Assembly: GCA_009760855.2 (NCBI GenBank)
Contig: WPIO01000014.1
Span: 4,547,001-4,611,000 of the forward strand
Direction of reading: 5' to 3'
Length of the DNA: 64,000 nt
Origin: Cristatella mucedo
Taxonomy: Eukaryota; Bryozoa; Phylactolaemata; Cristatellidae
Each line of letters begins with the position of its first letter. Position 1 is the first letter of the stretch. Both the position numbers and the translations under genes were made by a program. Of this stretch, positions 46,363 through 64,000 are shown piece by piece. Under the pieces are notes generated by a model, which had not been told where the DNA came from, made no database searches, and saw nothing but the letters and a program-made list of their open reading frames with translations.

Positions 46363-48611
46363 CTAAACTTGCAAGGTACTCATTCATTACCAGCAATACG
46401 TACTCAAGCTCCAGATCATCTTCGGCATTTGCTTAGCTAATACTACAGACGACTCTAGGGCACATATAATGATTTCTGGACTATTTCGTAGCCTCATATA
46501 CTCTGTATCATTCCACACTTACTTCTTTCTGGCAAGCAGAAGAACTATGTATGGTACACTGCAGCATTGCACTCACATTGATTGATACAACTGCCAAAGG
46601 TGCAGCATCTGACAAAAAGTCAATGAACACCAAAATATCATATGAATCAGTCACCCTTAAGCACATGAAAGATGTCATTAAAAACAAGGTGAAATCAAGC
46701 TGTTTGTTCCCGTAAAGATTTATTGACACGATGTTAGCTAACAAACGACACTGACAGGGCTTCCTGCACGTGGCCATTCTGCCAGCAGAATGTCCTGAGA
46801 GCCACTGCTGTTCATAATAATGCTGTTCAACATAAGAGCCGCTGATGTTCACGGACAAACAACATTCTCTCGGAAGACAAAGAGCAACAAGGATAGATGG
46901 TGATAAGTCATTACTTGAATGATGCTGCCAGTTCAGACACTTCTTATATGTCATCATAGTTCACTACGTCAATTCTTCCTGACTGCTTTGCCGATGACAA
47001 CAAACTCATATAAGGAGATGCAGTGCTAAGTAAGTATAATGACCTTCTATTCAGTGAAAGCCTACAGAAAACAATGCTGAGTATCAGTTGCAAAAATAAG
47101 GCCAAAAAGTCAATCACAGCAAAAACAAACGCAGCGTGAGACCAATGTGTTTTGAGATTGCAACAGTTTACGAAAGACAGGGAAGTATGTGCAACTAAGG
47201 TAAGCGACTGAAGTCTAAGTAGAATATTATGAATAAGTAATAACATTATGGTATAGACTATGGCTCAATATAAGGTCAGTGCTAAAAACATATGGCTTGC
47301 CAGTAATTGCATCGGCGTCTAAATTGCAATAAATTAAGGATTTACGTAAGACGTTTAGTAAGTGTTTGGTGGATGGTCGGCAAGATGGTAGAAACTAATT
47401 AAATCAATACTTAGTTCCTTAGTTGCTACTTTGGGGGCGGCAGGGTGGGGCCCACCTTCTGGACAAGAGAAGACTACGACTGGAAGAAGCCAAAAGTTCT
47501 TCCCAATAACTTCTGTACGTACACATGTAAATAAACTGTTCATAATTTCAAGGATCAAAATTATCAGTATGATAGTTTGCTGTTGAACTCATCTACTAGC
47601 TGAAACCGTGCTAAAAGGAACAGCAGTAAAACTAACATCAATGCACCTTGTAGACTGCCCCTAGAATTATCTCATAAAATTAAGCAAGCAGTACAATTGT
47701 CCATGAGTAACAAATCTGAGGTATTTTTAGAAGTCCATCAGAAAGTGAGTCGCAAACGTTAAAACATTCAATCTCACCCCGTTTCGAATCGAAGAAATAT
47801 TGAGCTCTTCATCCTAGGAGTGCTATACTACCAGGTACACTGCATAGCATGCACTGATTAAGTGATTGAGGACCTATCAAATGATTTGTTATTATTGTGT
47901 AAGGATATGCATCCTTAATTATGTCTTAGCTCTTCTGTATACCAAAACAGGTAGGTCACTTGGTTAATTGCGACTGCATTTTTTTGGCCAATAATGATAG
48001 TAACCGACATGTGTGCACACAAGCACAGGGCTGACTGGTTGGGAGCTTGCTAATAGCTTTGTCTGATACACAGGAAGAGAGCTGCAGTAGGCACCGAACC
48101 ACTGGATGAGATGATTATTTGATCTATAGCAGTTAAGGAAATGAGGAACATCTGTTGTCTGACTTGCGAATAAGATGCATAGATACAGAGCAGCCAAACG
48201 ATATCCATTGTTCGGTCAACTGCCGATGGAAGATGTGCAGAGAACCACCGGCTCCTCCTCAAAGCGCCCATTGGCAAACGTATTCATTCTCATTAGTAAA
48301 TTGCGCAATACCAACTAACGGATGGCTTCCTGAAACTGCTACCTACCTGAACAGGCCTCTGAAGAGGCCAGGCATCGCGTGAGGCACGGCTGTCGTCGGC
48401 ACCGAGAGGCCGAAGCATCGAAGCAGCTTGTGTAACACAGTATAGTCATCGCTGGCATTTGCACGGAAAATCAGCAGCCGGGGATTTCTGTGATGATGGG
48501 AAAGAAAGAGAAACAATGAGGTGCCTGTGGATTAACGATAATCCCATTGCCTGGAGGCTCAAGTCACCGGCACTACAAGATTGAATGCATGCGGTCGGCA
48601 GCCTGGGTAGC

Positions 48612-63445
<14,834 letters not shown>

Positions 63446-64000
63446 CTGTTGCCATTTGTCATCAGTTAAAAAGCACGATTGAGTGATCAAACTGAATGCA
63501 CGAGTAAAAACAAACCAAATTATGAAGCATACCTGCACAGGTATAGCAAGCATGATTAACCAGACACATGCTTAGTATCTATAAGCATACCACACAAATG
63601 CACATGCAGTACACACATGAACCAGCATGGAAGTGTACGCCGGCGTACACATGCACGCACACATGCACGCACACATGCACGCACGCCCCCCCCCCACGCA
63701 CGCACACACACACACATCAGCTAGTATTCAGGCACTAAATACCAGCAGATGGGCCGGTGTATGTACGAATTCGTATGATCATTCTAGACCACTCAAGAAT
63801 TTGGATACAGATTTAGAGATGCAGCTGAATCTAAGTAAAACCTTACACTGTTAGACATTCGGAAGGGGCAGTTATTAAGGTGCTTGCCTAAGGGCAACAG
63901 ATGCCCGAGCCCAGCTCCCAAAAACAGTACAATGTATCGTAGCTTTGTTAAGGGGCATACGGTGAAAACCACAAGGACTTTGGTTGTGCTTTAAAATCTT
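63446..64000. other. 5' flank or intron of the GT13-like gene
   Basis: A short ACATGCACGCAC tandem run near 63645-63720 and a possible reverse SINE head near 63880. Nothing else seen. Confidence 0.45.

Larger units (their letters stand above)
42241..48611. other. Intergenic region between ING3 and the GT13-like gene
   Basis: LINE and SINE debris to 45.5 kb. From 45.5 to 48.6 kb nothing certain: minus frames at 45955-46257 and 46508-46957 have splice-like ends but no recognised domain, and could be 3' UTR, unknown exons or chance. Confidence 0.5.

Noticed and set aside
63630-63720. CRISPR-like short repeats
   Set aside because: These are ACATGCACGCAC simple repeats in animal DNA, without regular spacers.

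Overview
This is animal nuclear DNA. The protein-coding genes are split into small exons with GT...AG introns that join in phase. The introns and spacers are full of LINE and SINE copies, long (TC)n, (GA)n, (GATA)n and (CA)n tracts, and old DNA transposons. The species cannot be fixed from sequence alone. A mollusc or other spiralian is only a guess.

Three genes were rebuilt exon by exon, all read from the minus strand. (1) INO80D-like: two coding exons and part of its 3' half at 740-8786; the gene runs off the left edge. It encodes a subunit of the INO80 chromatin remodeler with a double C3H zinc module split by intron 1. (2) ING3: complete, ten coding exons from ATG 41639 to stop 14008, 437 codons plus stop, every junction in phase. 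It has the ING N-terminal helical domain and a C-terminal PHD finger, and is a subunit of the NuA4/TIP60 acetyltransferase complex. (3) A divergent GT13 (GNT-I/POMGNT1-like) glycosyltransferase-like gene, about 48.6-63.4 kb, open at its 5' end. Its acidic metal motif is kept, but the usual WDxW catalytic aspartate is not. One exon that fits it in phase lies out of genomic order.

Layout: 1-740 SINE and nothing else recognised; 740-8786 INO80D with a repeat-filled intron 1; 8787-14007 intergenic with a GC-rich promoter zone and a 210-bp (TC)n tract; 14008-41639 ING3. Intron 4 of ING3 holds a LINE with an 852-codon open frame, and intron 2 holds a SPIN-like hAT MITE and a decayed transposon gene. 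41640-48611 is intergenic LINE/SINE debris. 48.6-63.4 kb is the glycosyltransferase-like gene, with a compound palindromic microsatellite at 59.0-59.3 kb.

Most notable: a 185-bp, about 97% identical inverted repeat that tightly flanks ING3 exons 3 and 4 (a strong circRNA or dsRNA candidate); a SPIN-like MITE, a family known for horizontal transfer; and the odd GT13 gene. No wholly new defence or metabolic system was recognised. All splice sites were read by eye and not checked against transcripts.
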